DNA from: Chitinophaga sp. LS1
GTDB lineage: Bacteria > Bacteroidota > Bacteroidia > Chitinophagales > Chitinophagaceae
Direction: 5' to 3'
DNA: 64,000 nucleotides
NCBI RefSeq assembly: GCF_034274695.1
Contig: NZ_CP128362.1
Coordinates: 3,722,501 to 3,786,500 of the forward strand
The notes beneath the pieces were generated by a model that had not been told where the DNA came from, ran no database searches, and saw nothing but the letters and a program-made list of their open reading frames with translations. Shown one piece after another: positions 45,241-55,200 of the stretch. Numbering within the stretch: the first letter of the stretch is position 1; every line of letters begins with the position of its first letter. The position numbers were made by a program, and so were the translations under genes.

Positions 45241-45570
45241 TTAGTAACGGCCACGGCCACCGCCGCCACCATATCCGCCGCCACCGCGGTTTCCACCAAA
45301 TCCACCACCTCTTGAATTATTATTCGGTTGTTTAGGTCTTGCTTCGTTTACCATTAGTTGTTTGCCTTCGATTTCAGTACCGTTCAAACTATCCATAGCC
45401 TTGCTACCTTCTTCCTGGTTTGGCATTTCCACAAAACCAAAACCGCGTGAACGGCCAGTCTCATGGTCCTTGATAATTTTTGCAGAAGTTACCTCGCCAA
45501 ATTCGCTGAATATCTGGTGAAGGTCCGCATCGTTCAACCTGTAGTGCAGGTTGGCTACGTAAATGTTCAT
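45241..45570 (-). CDS. RRM RNA-binding protein with Gly-rich tail
   Basis: A protein of 109 residues. One RNA recognition motif (1-78) has RNP2 'IYVANLHY' and RNP1 'RGFGFVEM'; the last 25 residues are Gly/Arg-rich. This is the small cold-shock-like RRM protein type common in Bacteroidota and cyanobacteria, which binds RNA and may act as an RNA chaperone. It is transcribed alone. Confidence 0.93.
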   Translation of the reverse strand: MNIYVANLHYRLNDADLHQIFSEFGEVTSAKIIKDHETGRSRGFGFVEMPNQEEGSKAMDSLNGTEIEGKQLMVNEARPKQPNNNSRGGGFGGNRGGGGYGGGGGRGRY

Positions 45571-45776
45571 GACTAAAAAATTAAAAAAATGAAAAATAAT
45601 ACTGAAGTTAAAGAAATAAGTTCAATAAATGCATCAGCCCTCAAAATTATTTCCTGATAGGAATTTTTGGGGGTCATTTTGACCCTGAAATCCCCATGGA
45701 TACCACCAAAATGGGGGGTTGAATATGCGTTTTTTTTTGTAAATTAAGTGTGATAATCCATTAATTTATCTTTAAT

Positions 45777-46496
45777 ATGAAGAGTCTGAGCGAAACTTGG
45801 TTTGCAGACGGTTATATTGATTTTGAGTCAAAAAAGTACTCTTTACTGGCTTATCTTCAGCAAATCAACCGTTATTTTAATGAAAACAAGCTGTATCCGC
45901 AGCTGGGGGACCTCATTTTTCACTTCAATAATCTGGTATCTTTCAGGGACAACAAACAGTACCTCCAACAACAATTTCCCAAGAGACTGACTGCTGTGAA
46001 TATTGAACGTCTACAGTTATTGTATGAGCAGATCATCGCGGATGATGAGCTGATGAAGGAGCTGGAGAATATTATTCAGTTCGCTATGTTCCGGATGAAT
46101 ACTGCCATCAAAGATGGCACTGAAATCTATGAATTTGTAGAGGACAGTCTGCGGATTTCCCCCGTAGGGCTGATTCCCCTGGATTCTCAGGAGGGGTATT
46201 TCTTTTTGTGTGATGGCCGGCAACAGGAGACTTTGGTATATGAGTACAGGCTAAGCATTTTTGAGCGGCATGATGAGAAGTATAGGGGGATTCATACAGA
46301 GTACCTTGAGTCTTTTGCTAAAGATCTTGTTCATTCCTGCGAACATATCAAAACTACGCTTATTAAGAAACGGAAGAAACTCCCGAATCCTGCGGTGTAC
46401 CGCGTGGAAACGAAGCTGGCCTTTCCTGTAAATGAAACATTGTTACCGATCGCAAAACGAAGTCTCGTAAAATACATAGCCAATAATGCCGCCTAA
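45777..46496 (+). CDS. Conserved protein of unknown function
   Basis: A protein of 239 residues with no signal peptide or membrane segment. It is rich in helices and Tyr/Phe/Leu, with 'YFNENKLYPQLGDLIFHFNNL' early, 'PLDSQEGYFFLCDG' in the middle and a basic stretch 'LIKKRKKLPNPAVYRVE' near the C-terminus. No family was recognised. It ends just before a long hairpin and is convergent with the DUF4230 gene. It is divergent from the RRM gene across a 206-bp gap. Confidence 0.65.
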   Translation: MKSLSETWFADGYIDFESKKYSLLAYLQQINRYFNENKLYPQLGDLIFHFNNLVSFRDNKQYLQQQFPKRLTAVNIERLQLLYEQIIADDELMKELENIIQFAMFRMNTAIKDGTEIYEFVEDSLRISPVGLIPLDSQEGYFFLCDGRQQETLVYEYRLSIFERHDEKYRGIHTEYLESFAKDLVHSCEHIKTTLIKKRKKLPNPAVYRVETKLAFPVNETLLPIAKRSLVKYIANNAA

Positions 46497-46503
46497 AAAC
46501 ATT

Positions 46504-46550
46504 ACGTGCGATTGAAGGAGCTGCCTCAGGCAGCTCCTTCAATCGCACGT
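46504..46550. terminator. 22-bp perfect hairpin after the unknown gene
   Basis: A perfect 22-bp stem (46504-46525 with 46529-46550; inner part GGAGCTGCC/GGCAGCTCC) and a TCA loop, starting 7 bp after the stop at 46496. It lacks a strong T run on the plus side, but this is the obvious terminator. Confidence 0.7.
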
Positions 46551-46555
46551 ACACA

Positions 46556-46592
46556 AAAATTTCAGGTCGGGTGAAGCCCAACCTGAAATTTT
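46556..46592 (-). terminator. Terminator after the DUF4230 gene
   Basis: AAAATTTCAGGT (46556-46567) pairs with ACCTGAAATTTT (46581-46592). On the minus strand it runs into TTTTTGTG directly after the DUF4230 stop. Confidence 0.75.
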
Positions 46593-46594
46593 CG

Positions 46595-47209
46595 CTAATT
46601 GAGGGTGGGGGCCTTTTCGCCATCAAATTCCACTATTAACTCGTGATCCTTTAACCACGGTTTATAATATTCTTTTATAATCTTCACCACCTTCTCCTTA
46701 CTCTGATTCACATACAACTTATTCCCCTCCATTTGCCCCCTCGATTCAGTATATAATTTCTTCTGCACATCCGTATACGTCTCGTCATCCGAAAACAACA
46801 ACCAACCCTTCCTATTCGCCGTCTCCATCCTGTCTACCCTTAACTCATAACTCAACAACTTCGGCTCTGGCAACTTCACCACAATCTTTTTATCAGTAAT
46901 CTCCACCTTAAAATTCAGGGAATCCACATCCACTCCATACTTCGCCACATAAGGCACCGTCACCCAAATTGTATTCTCTACAAATGCTTTTTTCATATTA
47001 CTCATCCAACTCCCATCATTCGCCACATTGCTCCTCTTGATCGTCGCATTCCCCTGCACTTCCAAACTTGCCAGCTCCGCAATCTCCCTCACAATCATGC
47101 TGTTTGATAATATCTCCTGGTTCACATTCTTACTCCCAAACTGTTTTCCCAGCCAAAAGAGTAATAATGCAAACCCTACAATTATCAAAAACCGTAAAAA
47201 CTTTTTCAT
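46595..47209 (-). CDS. DUF4230-domain membrane-anchored protein
   Basis: About 204 residues. From the ATG at 47209 (MKKFLRFLIIVGFALLLFWLGKQF) there is one N-terminal membrane anchor, then a DUF4230 body ('REIAELASLEVQGNATIKRSN', 'VTVPYVAKYGVDVDSLNF', 'VKLPEPKLLSYEL', 'KIIKEYYKP'). An in-frame ATG at 47221 abuts the repeat tract and is less likely. The function of DUF4230 is unknown; the protein is probably anchored in the inner membrane facing the periplasm. It is downstream of the cupin gene on the same strand. Confidence 0.88.
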   Translation of the reverse strand: MKKFLRFLIIVGFALLLFWLGKQFGSKNVNQEILSNSMIVREIAELASLEVQGNATIKRSNVANDGSWMSNMKKAFVENTIWVTVPYVAKYGVDVDSLNFKVEITDKKIVVKLPEPKLLSYELRVDRMETANRKGWLLFSDDETYTDVQKKLYTESRGQMEGNKLYVNQSKEKVVKIIKEYYKPWLKDHELIVEFDGEKAPTLN

Positions 47210-47221
47210 ATTGGCAATCAT

Positions 47222-47393
47222 AAATTATCTGGTTAATTTAACCATCATTGAGCTGATAAATTCAGTCATCACTATCAGGTTAGCTCATCCTTCGGCTAAC
47301 AGTTATTTGGTCAATTCTGTCATCACTATCAGCTATCTGATTGACTCTGCCCTAAAGCTTCAGCTACCTCGTTAATTCCTCCACAATCCCCGC
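47222..47393 (-). repeat. About 30-bp tandem repeats covering the cupin gene's 3' end
   Basis: On the plus strand, units starting CAGTTATTTGG (47301), CAGCTATCTGA (47331) and CAGCTACCTCG (47361) follow one another in 30-bp steps. The last is the cupin gene's own 3' end. Related pieces (AATTATCTGGTTAATTT at 47223; GTCATCACTATCAG at 47265 and 47319) extend the tract to the DUF4230 start. Confidence 0.7.
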
Positions 47394-47879
47394 ATGGGCC
47401 GGGTACGCCTTCTGCAATTCCGCCCGATCCCCCAACTCAAAATCCGCAAAATCAAACCCCGGCGCCACTGTACACCCTACCAATGTATATCCATCTTCCA
47501 CCTCTACCCTCGAAGCAAACCAACTACCCGCCGATATCACCAACTGTGGCATTTCTCCCAAATGCACATGCTTCCCCAGCTGATGCACCACGAGTGCCCC
47601 CTCCGGCTTAATCTCATATATCGTGAGTGTATACCCATCATAAAAATGCCACATCTCATCCGCCGCTATTCTATGAAAAGCAGAAAAATCTCCAAATTCC
47701 AGCAAAAAATAAATCCCCGTCGATGCATTCCGCTCCCCCTTAAAGGTAGACGGCAATACCGACGTCGGCACTTTCAAAGCCGCCCGGTAAGTTTCCCGGA
47801 AAGACCCGCCTTCCACATGAGATTCCAATTGCAAATGTTCACGCCAGTACTCGGCGTTGTGGTTATGGTTGAGCATCAT
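47364..47879 (-). CDS. Cupin-5 (DUF985) protein
   Basis: A protein of 171 residues of the DUF985/cupin_5 family. 'LESHVEGGSFRETYRA' near the N-terminus, 'STGIYFLLEFGDFSAFHRIAADEMWHFYDG' and 'LVGCTVAPGFDFADFELGDR' are the family's conserved blocks, with candidate metal ligands in 'HRI..DE.WH'. The small-molecule substrate is unknown. It is the first gene of a minus-strand pair with DUF4230. Confidence 0.9.
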   Translation of the reverse strand: MMLNHNHNAEYWREHLQLESHVEGGSFRETYRAALKVPTSVLPSTFKGERNASTGIYFLLEFGDFSAFHRIAADEMWHFYDGYTLTIYEIKPEGALVVHQLGKHVHLGEMPQLVISAGSWFASRVEVEDGYTLVGCTVAPGFDFADFELGDRAELQKAYPAHAGIVEELTR

Positions 47880-48006
47880 AGAGATCAGTATGAGCTACAA
47901 AGAAAGCAAAAAAGGTGCCTCGAACAAGACACCTTTTTCATTGTATAGTAAAAATTATCTGCGCATGCAAAAATTCAGGCAGGGAAATAGAAGTATTATT
48001 CCTATC

Positions 48007-48095
48007 GTTATGCTACCGCCATCATCTGTGATTAAAATCTTCAGGCAATAGTACAATCAATCCCCTCTTACGCTACCGCCATCGTCTGTGATACC
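48007..48095 (-). repeat. 60-bp duplication of the AraC gene's 3' end
   Basis: The plus-strand segment at 48009-48034 (TATGCTACCGCCATCATCTG...) repeats 48069-48094 (TACGCTACCGCCATCGTCTG...) exactly 60 bp apart. The second copy encodes the C-terminus 'VSQTMAVA' and stop of the AraC regulator. Confidence 0.85.
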
Positions 48096-48874
48096 GGCAT
48101 CCTCGCTATCGTACTCTCAGAACCCTTAAAAAACCGAAAATCCTGATTAAACAAATCCTGATTATAAGACTCACTCTTCGTAATAAATGACTGCCACTGC
48201 TCTACATTCATCTGCTGCATATGCCTCATCGCATCTCTGAATCGCAACATCCTGGCATACAACTGTGGCGTAATTCCAATCACCTCCATAAACTTCCTCT
48301 CCAATGTAGGACGGGAAATCTTAAACTTCCTCACCAACCTTTCTATATTCACATGCCCCTGATGACGCAACATATAATCAGCCACTTCATCCATCTGCTT
48401 CAGTGAATGCTCCTGTGTGGCCATCATATCAATAAACACCTTATCCAGCACAGCATCCAACTGCATAAAATCAGTAGTTTGCTGTATCGCTTCTACCAAA
48501 TACTGCCACTGCCCACTATCCTGCTTCAGCAAATCACGATAATAATTGTTGAAAGCAGACATGTTCAGTCCGGCCAGTTTATAACAACCATACGCATTCA
48601 GCTGTACAACCGTCATCTTCACCGGTCCTTGTACCCTGATCGTATGATGACAGGTAAAATGTCCTACCACAGCTGCTTTAGGCAGTGTAAAAGAAGCATG
48701 TTGTTCAGGCTGAAAAGTTACTTCACCTTCCTGTAAGAAAACCATATACAGGTCACCCAAAGAAAACAGGTTCTGAGGAAGATGTAGCAAACCATCATTG
48801 CCATTCTGTAAATGATAGTAATGCTTTACATAAGGGGCAAGCGATGCTGCCGGGGAGTAGATACGGAAGTTCAT
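48068..48874 (-). CDS. AraC-family transcriptional regulator
   Basis: A protein of 268 residues. The N-terminal half has a cupin-like sensor ('SLGDLYMVFLQEGEVTF'). The C-terminal AraC region (about 165-250) is 'MDEVADYMLRHQGHVNIERLVRKFKISRPTLERKFMEVIGITPQLYARMLRFRDAM'. The target is unknown, and no co-transcribed gene is seen. Its 3' end is duplicated just past the stop. Confidence 0.85.
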   Translation of the reverse strand: MNFRIYSPAASLAPYVKHYYHLQNGNDGLLHLPQNLFSLGDLYMVFLQEGEVTFQPEQHASFTLPKAAVVGHFTCHHTIRVQGPVKMTVVQLNAYGCYKLAGLNMSAFNNYYRDLLKQDSGQWQYLVEAIQQTTDFMQLDAVLDKVFIDMMATQEHSLKQMDEVADYMLRHQGHVNIERLVRKFKISRPTLERKFMEVIGITPQLYARMLRFRDAMRHMQQMNVEQWQSFITKSESYNQDLFNQDFRFFKGSESTIARMPVSQTMAVA

Positions 48875-49022
48875 AGGATCAGCACGTTAGGTGGTTAGTC
48901 GGTTAAAATCACAATCCAATCAGGGTCTCATTTCTGATACAAACATAGAACTTAGAAAGTATATAAAAAAAATTAATTTGATTGGGCTGAGACACAATAC
49001 TTTATAACGGATAAATCGGGCT

Positions 49023-49063
49023 AAAAGCACTAAGGGCCGCAATTTGCGGCCCTTAGTGCTTTT
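49023..49063 (-). terminator. 20-bp hairpin after the S9 peptidase
   Basis: A nearly perfect stem (49023-49042 with 49044-49063) around a very small loop, with A/T tracts at both ends. It lies 55 bp past the peptidase stop. Confidence 0.85.
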
Positions 49064-49117
49064 GATTTATATCCCTGAAATCAGTTAGTTATCAGCAGTT
49101 TTGCCCGGCATCGGACA

Positions 49118-51868
49118 TTAGTTTTTCTCTATATCCCAGCCCCAGTTTCTCCCCTTATCCAACGCAGGAACCCCTTTCGAAATCCACTCAGGCGCAGGTG
49201 CCCCCTTCAGAAAATGATCAAAGAACTGTTGCTCCCTACGGGAAATATCCTTCCTATTCTGCCGCTGTATCAAATTATGTGCTTCATTGTTGTAATTCAG
49301 CATCCATACCGGTTTCCCCAGTCTGCGCATACCTGTAAACAGCTCTATCCCCTGATACCAGGGCACTGCACCGTCCGCATCATTTGCCATGATAGCCAAT
49401 GGAGTAGATACATTTGGCAGGTGGAAGAGGGGAGAATTCTCAATATACAACTCTGGTTTCTCCCACAGCGTAGCACCAATACGGCTCTGAGACCGCTCAT
49501 ACTGGAACTGCCTGTTCATACCACTTTCCCACCTGATACCACCATATGCACTTGTCATATTTGCCACTGGCGCACCCGCCCATGCTGCACTGAACAACTT
49601 AGTAGCTGTGATCAGGTATGCCACCTGATAACCACCCCAACTCTGCCCCTGTATACCCATCCTGGTACTATCTGCCCATGAATGTGCTGCCAATGCACGT
49701 GCTCCACTCACTACATAGTCATACGCACTCTTGCCCGGATGCCCTTTTTCATAATGTATATCAGGCACCAGTACCAGGTAACCTCTGCTCACAAAGAAAG
49801 AAATATTCAGTCTGGAAGGTGTTGGTGCTGGTGGAATATACCAGTATAATTGCTCAGACAATTTCTCATAAAAATACATTAGCACCGGATAAGACTTCGT
49901 ACTATCAAAGTCTTCCGGTTTGTACAAAATACCTTCAGCCGGCTGACCATTATAAGCCGTCCATTTAAAGAGAGAAGCTGTACCCCAGTTGTATTCCGCC
50001 TGCTGTGGATTGAGATGACTCAGTTGTACAGCATGTGCAATATCGCTACCACCATATACATCTGGCGATTGCTGATAATTTTCTCTGGAATACAAATAGT
50101 AATTCGCATTATCTGCCTTCACCAGTTTTGTATAGTTGTAAGGCCCCATTACTACTGGTTTCAAATTACTCTTTGTACTTTCTGTCGTGTAATAACCGTT
50201 TTCTTTTGTGATATCATTGTAAGTGACTAACACCAGCTGCTGACCTGCTTTCAGGAAGCGTTCATCTTTAGTCAGTTTCACATAGCGGAACACCAGCTGC
50301 TGTTGTCTGCCCGTACCACCTGTAATCATTACTGGCGCCTGCTTTCCGGAAGGATCTACTTTCCAGATGTCATACCTGTCATAGATATACACAGCTGCAT
50401 CCTTTTCCAGCCATGCTGCGATACCATAGCTACCCGGTGTTTCCGGCTGATCATCTTCTTCATCATATACCTGAACAGGAATGTTGGAGGTGATATTACG
50501 CGTAGTACCTGTAGCAGTTTCGTATGTGAAATAATGTTTTTGATTCAGGTCATACCAGATCACATATTTACCATCAGGAGAAATATAAGATGCACTATCC
50601 AGATCTTTGATGATGAGTTTACGTGAAGCATCTGTAATACGCAGCAGGTAAGATGTTTTCAACGTACCGCCTGTCCACTGTACTGCCACTCTCTGACCTT
50701 TATCTGTATAGGCAATTGCATAATCACTATTCCCTTCATCAGCAACCGTCACATTATCCACATCTTTATCTGCGAGTTGCAATACTTTTTTATTATTAGG
50801 AAAATAAACAGCGAGGAAATTCTTTTGCTGATCTTTTTCCAGGTTTTTCAACTGCATCGGTTGCAGGTAATCATCCAGGTAATTCCAGATATCTACTTTC
50901 GCTACTTCAAAGTCTACGATATTCGTATCCTTTGCAGCCGGAACAGGTGCAGAACCAAAGAATAATCTTTCACCGTTTTTGCTGAACCATACTTTACCAT
51001 TTTGACTCACAGACCAACCTGCCGGAAACGCTTTGGTGTTCCTGTCTGCCACAATCGCACCAGTATCCTGACCAGCAGTATAGTAATATAATTCATAGAA
51101 CTGTTGTAGTGCTTTTACGCTATCGCGGGTATTTACCCAGGCTGCTTGTTTACCTGCATCATCAAATGAAAGTTGTGTTCTGTTACCAAAACCTCTGCTC
51201 AGTGTATCTGCTTTTCTCGCGCTTACATCCCAGCGAAGCAGGGCATCATGCGTAGTAGAATCTTTTTTATCTGCTACCAGTTCTACGAGCAGGTAGTTAC
51301 CAGTTTTACTGATCACATAATCCTGTACGTTTTTTATGGTATCCTGTTGTTGTTTATTGAGCGATACAATCACCAGGTTGCCGCTACTCGTATCCACCTG
51401 TGTTTTTTCCAGCAGGTAAGCGAGTACACCGCTGCCTTTTTCAGGCGTTTTGAAACTGCGGATGGTACCAGTTTTGTATACAGTATCTGCACCCGGATAT
51501 AAGATCCCCAGTGAGTCTTTCGGCATTTCTGCCGTTTTTTTCTTTTTAATTTTTGCCTGTCTTACAGCCGCAAAAGTGGGTTTAATTGCAAACACCACAT
51601 ATCGGTTATCTTCCGTAATAACCGGTGTACTACCACGGGGCACCGAAATTTGTTTCTTTGATTTTGTGTAGTAGATCACCAGAGAAGCATCACCTTCCTG
51701 TGGTGTAATGGTGTAAACAACCAATTGTCCATTGTTGCTGATGACTTTGGTGCCAATGCTTTGCCAGCTGTCATACACACTTTGATCGAGTGGTTTTTTT
51801 GCTGGTTGTTGCGCATAGGTGAGAAGAGATATGCCGGATAGAACGGCTGTAACCATCATTTTTTTCAT
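49118..51868 (-). CDS. S9-family (DPP4/acylaminoacyl type) exported peptidase
   Basis: A protein of 916 residues with a signal peptide (MKKMMVTAVLSGISLLTYAQ). A long propeller region is followed by a C-terminal alpha/beta hydrolase. The triad is Ser743 in GQSWGGY, Asp832 in NDADGAVPW and His864 in NNEAHNL. It probably cleaves peptides in the periplasm. It is much longer than the S9A enzyme at 31537 and is of a different S9 subfamily. It is divergent from the SusC gene across 408 bp. Confidence 0.92.
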   Translation of the reverse strand: MKKMMVTAVLSGISLLTYAQQPAKKPLDQSVYDSWQSIGTKVISNNGQLVVYTITPQEGDASLVIYYTKSKKQISVPRGSTPVITEDNRYVVFAIKPTFAAVRQAKIKKKKTAEMPKDSLGILYPGADTVYKTGTIRSFKTPEKGSGVLAYLLEKTQVDTSSGNLVIVSLNKQQQDTIKNVQDYVISKTGNYLLVELVADKKDSTTHDALLRWDVSARKADTLSRGFGNRTQLSFDDAGKQAAWVNTRDSVKALQQFYELYYYTAGQDTGAIVADRNTKAFPAGWSVSQNGKVWFSKNGERLFFGSAPVPAAKDTNIVDFEVAKVDIWNYLDDYLQPMQLKNLEKDQQKNFLAVYFPNNKKVLQLADKDVDNVTVADEGNSDYAIAYTDKGQRVAVQWTGGTLKTSYLLRITDASRKLIIKDLDSASYISPDGKYVIWYDLNQKHYFTYETATGTTRNITSNIPVQVYDEEDDQPETPGSYGIAAWLEKDAAVYIYDRYDIWKVDPSGKQAPVMITGGTGRQQQLVFRYVKLTKDERFLKAGQQLVLVTYNDITKENGYYTTESTKSNLKPVVMGPYNYTKLVKADNANYYLYSRENYQQSPDVYGGSDIAHAVQLSHLNPQQAEYNWGTASLFKWTAYNGQPAEGILYKPEDFDSTKSYPVLMYFYEKLSEQLYWYIPPAPTPSRLNISFFVSRGYLVLVPDIHYEKGHPGKSAYDYVVSGARALAAHSWADSTRMGIQGQSWGGYQVAYLITATKLFSAAWAGAPVANMTSAYGGIRWESGMNRQFQYERSQSRIGATLWEKPELYIENSPLFHLPNVSTPLAIMANDADGAVPWYQGIELFTGMRRLGKPVWMLNYNNEAHNLIQRQNRKDISRREQQFFDHFLKGAPAPEWISKGVPALDKGRNWGWDIEKN

Positions 51869-52276
51869 ATGACTACCAAATTAAAAAAAATACACTTCGC
51901 AAATCCCGTAAAAAGTATGAAAGGTTAAATAAAAATAATAGTATTTTCTCCCCAATGCCGCTTTATGCATGAATCAACAAACATATTTGCATAAATTGGC
52001 CAAATAAATGCGGGAATATGCGGTTTTTTTATTTGTTTTATGGTGAAGGGTAAGTATACCAGTATGTAAGAATTTTTATCAACCAGCTTTAACTATTGAA
52101 CTTTTTCATTCATCTGAGCCGTAGTCACATTTGATCGTAAACAATAGCACTATGTAGCTACAGGGTATTCATTTACTGAGGTACACCAGTTACCACTCAG
52201 TTTATTCTGGTTTGTTGAAACTGCGCAATCTGCGCAGCAGGGATGCTTTTGCCTATTTATTCATAAAATCAATGCT
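51869..52276. promoter_or_regulatory. Divergent gap between S9 peptidase and SusC
   Basis: A 408-bp gap. On the minus strand TATGTTTG (51985-51978) matches the -7 consensus for the peptidase, about 110 bp from its start. A small inverted repeat CTGCGCA/TGCGCAG (52221-52237) lies 40 bp before SusC, in its probable leader. No gene is seen. Confidence 0.4.
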
Positions 52277-55200
52277 ATGCGAAAATTTGCCGGAATGATG
52301 ATAGTCCTTCTACTATCCTCATTATTACATTCATTTGGTCAGACGGCGCCGGTAACAGGTACCGTATTGGCAGAAGACGGGAAAACCCCTTTGATTGGTG
52401 TAACTGTAGTCAACACTACAACCAAAAAAGGGACCCAAACCGATGCCAGCGGCCACTATACCATCCCCGCTGAAAAAGGACAACAACTCATCTTTTCGTA
52501 CATCGGCTATGGCATAGTAAGAATCAATGCCAGCGATGCCGCCAAAGTCGTGATGAAACCCAGCAATGGTGAACTCGGCGAAGTTGTAGTCACTGCCATG
52601 GACATCAAGCGTAATGCCCGTGAACTCGGTTACTCCGTACAGCGTGTAAGTGGTGATGAAATCGCCGCCACCCAACGTGAAAACTTTGTCAATGCTTTAC
52701 AAGGCAGGGTAGCCGGTGTGACCATCACACCTACCACCGGACAGGCAGGCTCCGGTTCCTCTATCGTACTCAGAGGTTTCAACTCTCTCTCCCTGAGCAA
52801 CCAACCACTATTCGTCGTAGATGGTATCATCGTGGACAACCAGACCCTGAACCAAAGCTCCAATGGCGGTGCAGGTATCGGTCTCGTATCCGACATGGCA
52901 AACAAAAACAGTGATTACACCAACCGCGCTGCCGACATCAACCCTGCTGATATCGCCAGCATCACCGTACTGAAAGGCCCAGAAGCCACTGCATTGTACG
53001 GTAGCCAGGCCAGCTCCGGCGCCATCGTGATCACTACCAAAAGAAGCAAAGGAAAAGGCATTCACATGAGCTATGACAATAGCTTCCGTACACAAAAGAT
53101 CACCCGCTTCAATAAAGTGACCAATGCTTACAACACTGGTACAGACGGTGTGTACAGCTCCATCTTCCAGTCAGGTAGCGGTACCTTCTTTGGTCCTAAA
53201 TACAGCGATACCACCAAACTGTATGATAACGTACACAACTTTTTCAGAACCGGTTTTACCCAAAGCCATAACCTCGGTGTTGACTTTGGTGTGAAGAATT
53301 CCGGCTTCCGTTTCTCTGCATCTTACATCAACCAGGATGGTGTGATCCCTAACAATAATTACAAGAAACTCAACCTGCGCTTAAGCAATACTACCAAAAT
53401 CGGTAAGCATGTTGAAATCACACCCAGCTTCTCTGTTATCAACAGTGTGAACAACAAACCCCTGAGAGGTGCCGGCGGTTACCTGCTGGATTTATACCTC
53501 TGGCCTACCGATCATGATATCCATGACTGGCAGGATTCTACAGGGGGCAAAGCTACACTCGTAGCGGGCAACTCTCCGAATGCAGAAGTAGACAATCCAG
53601 TATTCAGTGTAGAACGTAACCTGAGCCAGGATAAAAATAACCGTTACATCGCTACCCTGGGTATCAACATCAATCCATTCCCATGGCTGGCAGTAGCAGG
53701 TCGTTTCGGTTACGATGCCTATCACACCGACGGTTATATGTTATACAACCCTGATTCCTACAATGTGACTGCCGCACAGAATGGTGCACTGGAAAATTAC
53801 TACCTGAAATATTGGAGTTATAACCACACCATCACTGCAACCGCTACCAAGAGTTACAAGAAGTTCAACGGTCGCTTAATGATCGGTACCATGTGGCAGG
53901 ATAATGAAACAGGTATGTATGCCGTAAGAGGTACCAACCTCACTGACCCTATGGGTACAGACAGCAGCAATACAGATCCCACCACCCGTACCCGCCTGCT
54001 CAGAAATGCAAAAGGCCTGTACAACATGAGCATCAACAGGAATATCGCTTACTTCGGCGAAGCAGCCATCGGCTACAGCGATCTCGCATTCGTGAGCTTC
54101 ACACAGCGTTTCGAAACAACGAGCATCATGCCAGCTGCCTCCCGCGATTATAATTACCCTGGCATCAGCGCCAGCTTCATTCCAAGTGAAGTGATTCCTG
54201 GTATGAAAACCAGCAAGGTACTGAGCTACTGGAAAGTCCGCGCTTCCATGGCGAGTACCGCACGTCTCTCTTCACCCTATGCCAACCAGTCTGTATTTGT
54301 GAATAACCTGGCTAGTGGTGGTGGATATTCATATGGGTATACAAATGCGAATCCTAACCTGAAACCGGAAAGACAAAAGACCTTTGAAATAGGTACAGAG
54401 TTCAGAATGTTCGATGGTAGAATCAATGCAGAAGTTTCTTACTACAATACACTGGTGAAAGACCAGATCGCTGAAAATTTCCGCGCCAGCTATGCTACCG
54501 GTTTTATCCTGAATACCATGAACGCGGCCTCTACCCGCAATAAAGGTATCGAAGCCATGATCTCTGCTACACCCGTGCGCAAAAAGGATTTTGGATGGGA
54601 CCTGACCCTGAACTTTAACAAGATGTACAACAAGGTACTTGCCATCCCAAGCACCCTCACTGAATATTATATCGCTGATACCTGGGTGTACGGCAATGCC
54701 AGAGGTGGCCTCAAGAAAGGCGGCGCAACGACTACTATCACAGGTTATCACTATTCCCGCAGCAACAAAGGTGATATCCTCATTAATCCTTTGACAGGCC
54801 TCCCTGTTATCGATGCTACCTTCGGCGTGATCGGTGATCGTAATCCAGACTTTACCCTGGGTATCAACAATACCCTCCGTTATAAAAAATGGACATTGAG
54901 TTTCCTCTGGGACCTGAAAGTAGGCGGCGATATATTTGACGCCACCGACATGTACCTGACCGTACAAGGTAAAGGCATCAAGACTGCCGACAGAGAAACT
55001 TCCCGTATCATCAAAGGTGTGCTGAACGATGGATTGCAGAACACAGACAAGCCTACAGAAAACAATATCGTAGTACTCCCTTATCGCCAGCAGGCTTACT
55101 ACACCAATATGCCTGAAGAAGAATTCATCCAGAAAGATGTGAACTGGTTCCGCCTCCGCGATCTGACCATCAGCTACAACTTTGGCAAGTGGAAAGGTAT

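Noticed and set aside
45093..45308. 71-residue minus-strand open frame
   Set aside because: It overlaps the Gly-rich 3' end of the RRM gene in another frame and spans its terminator.
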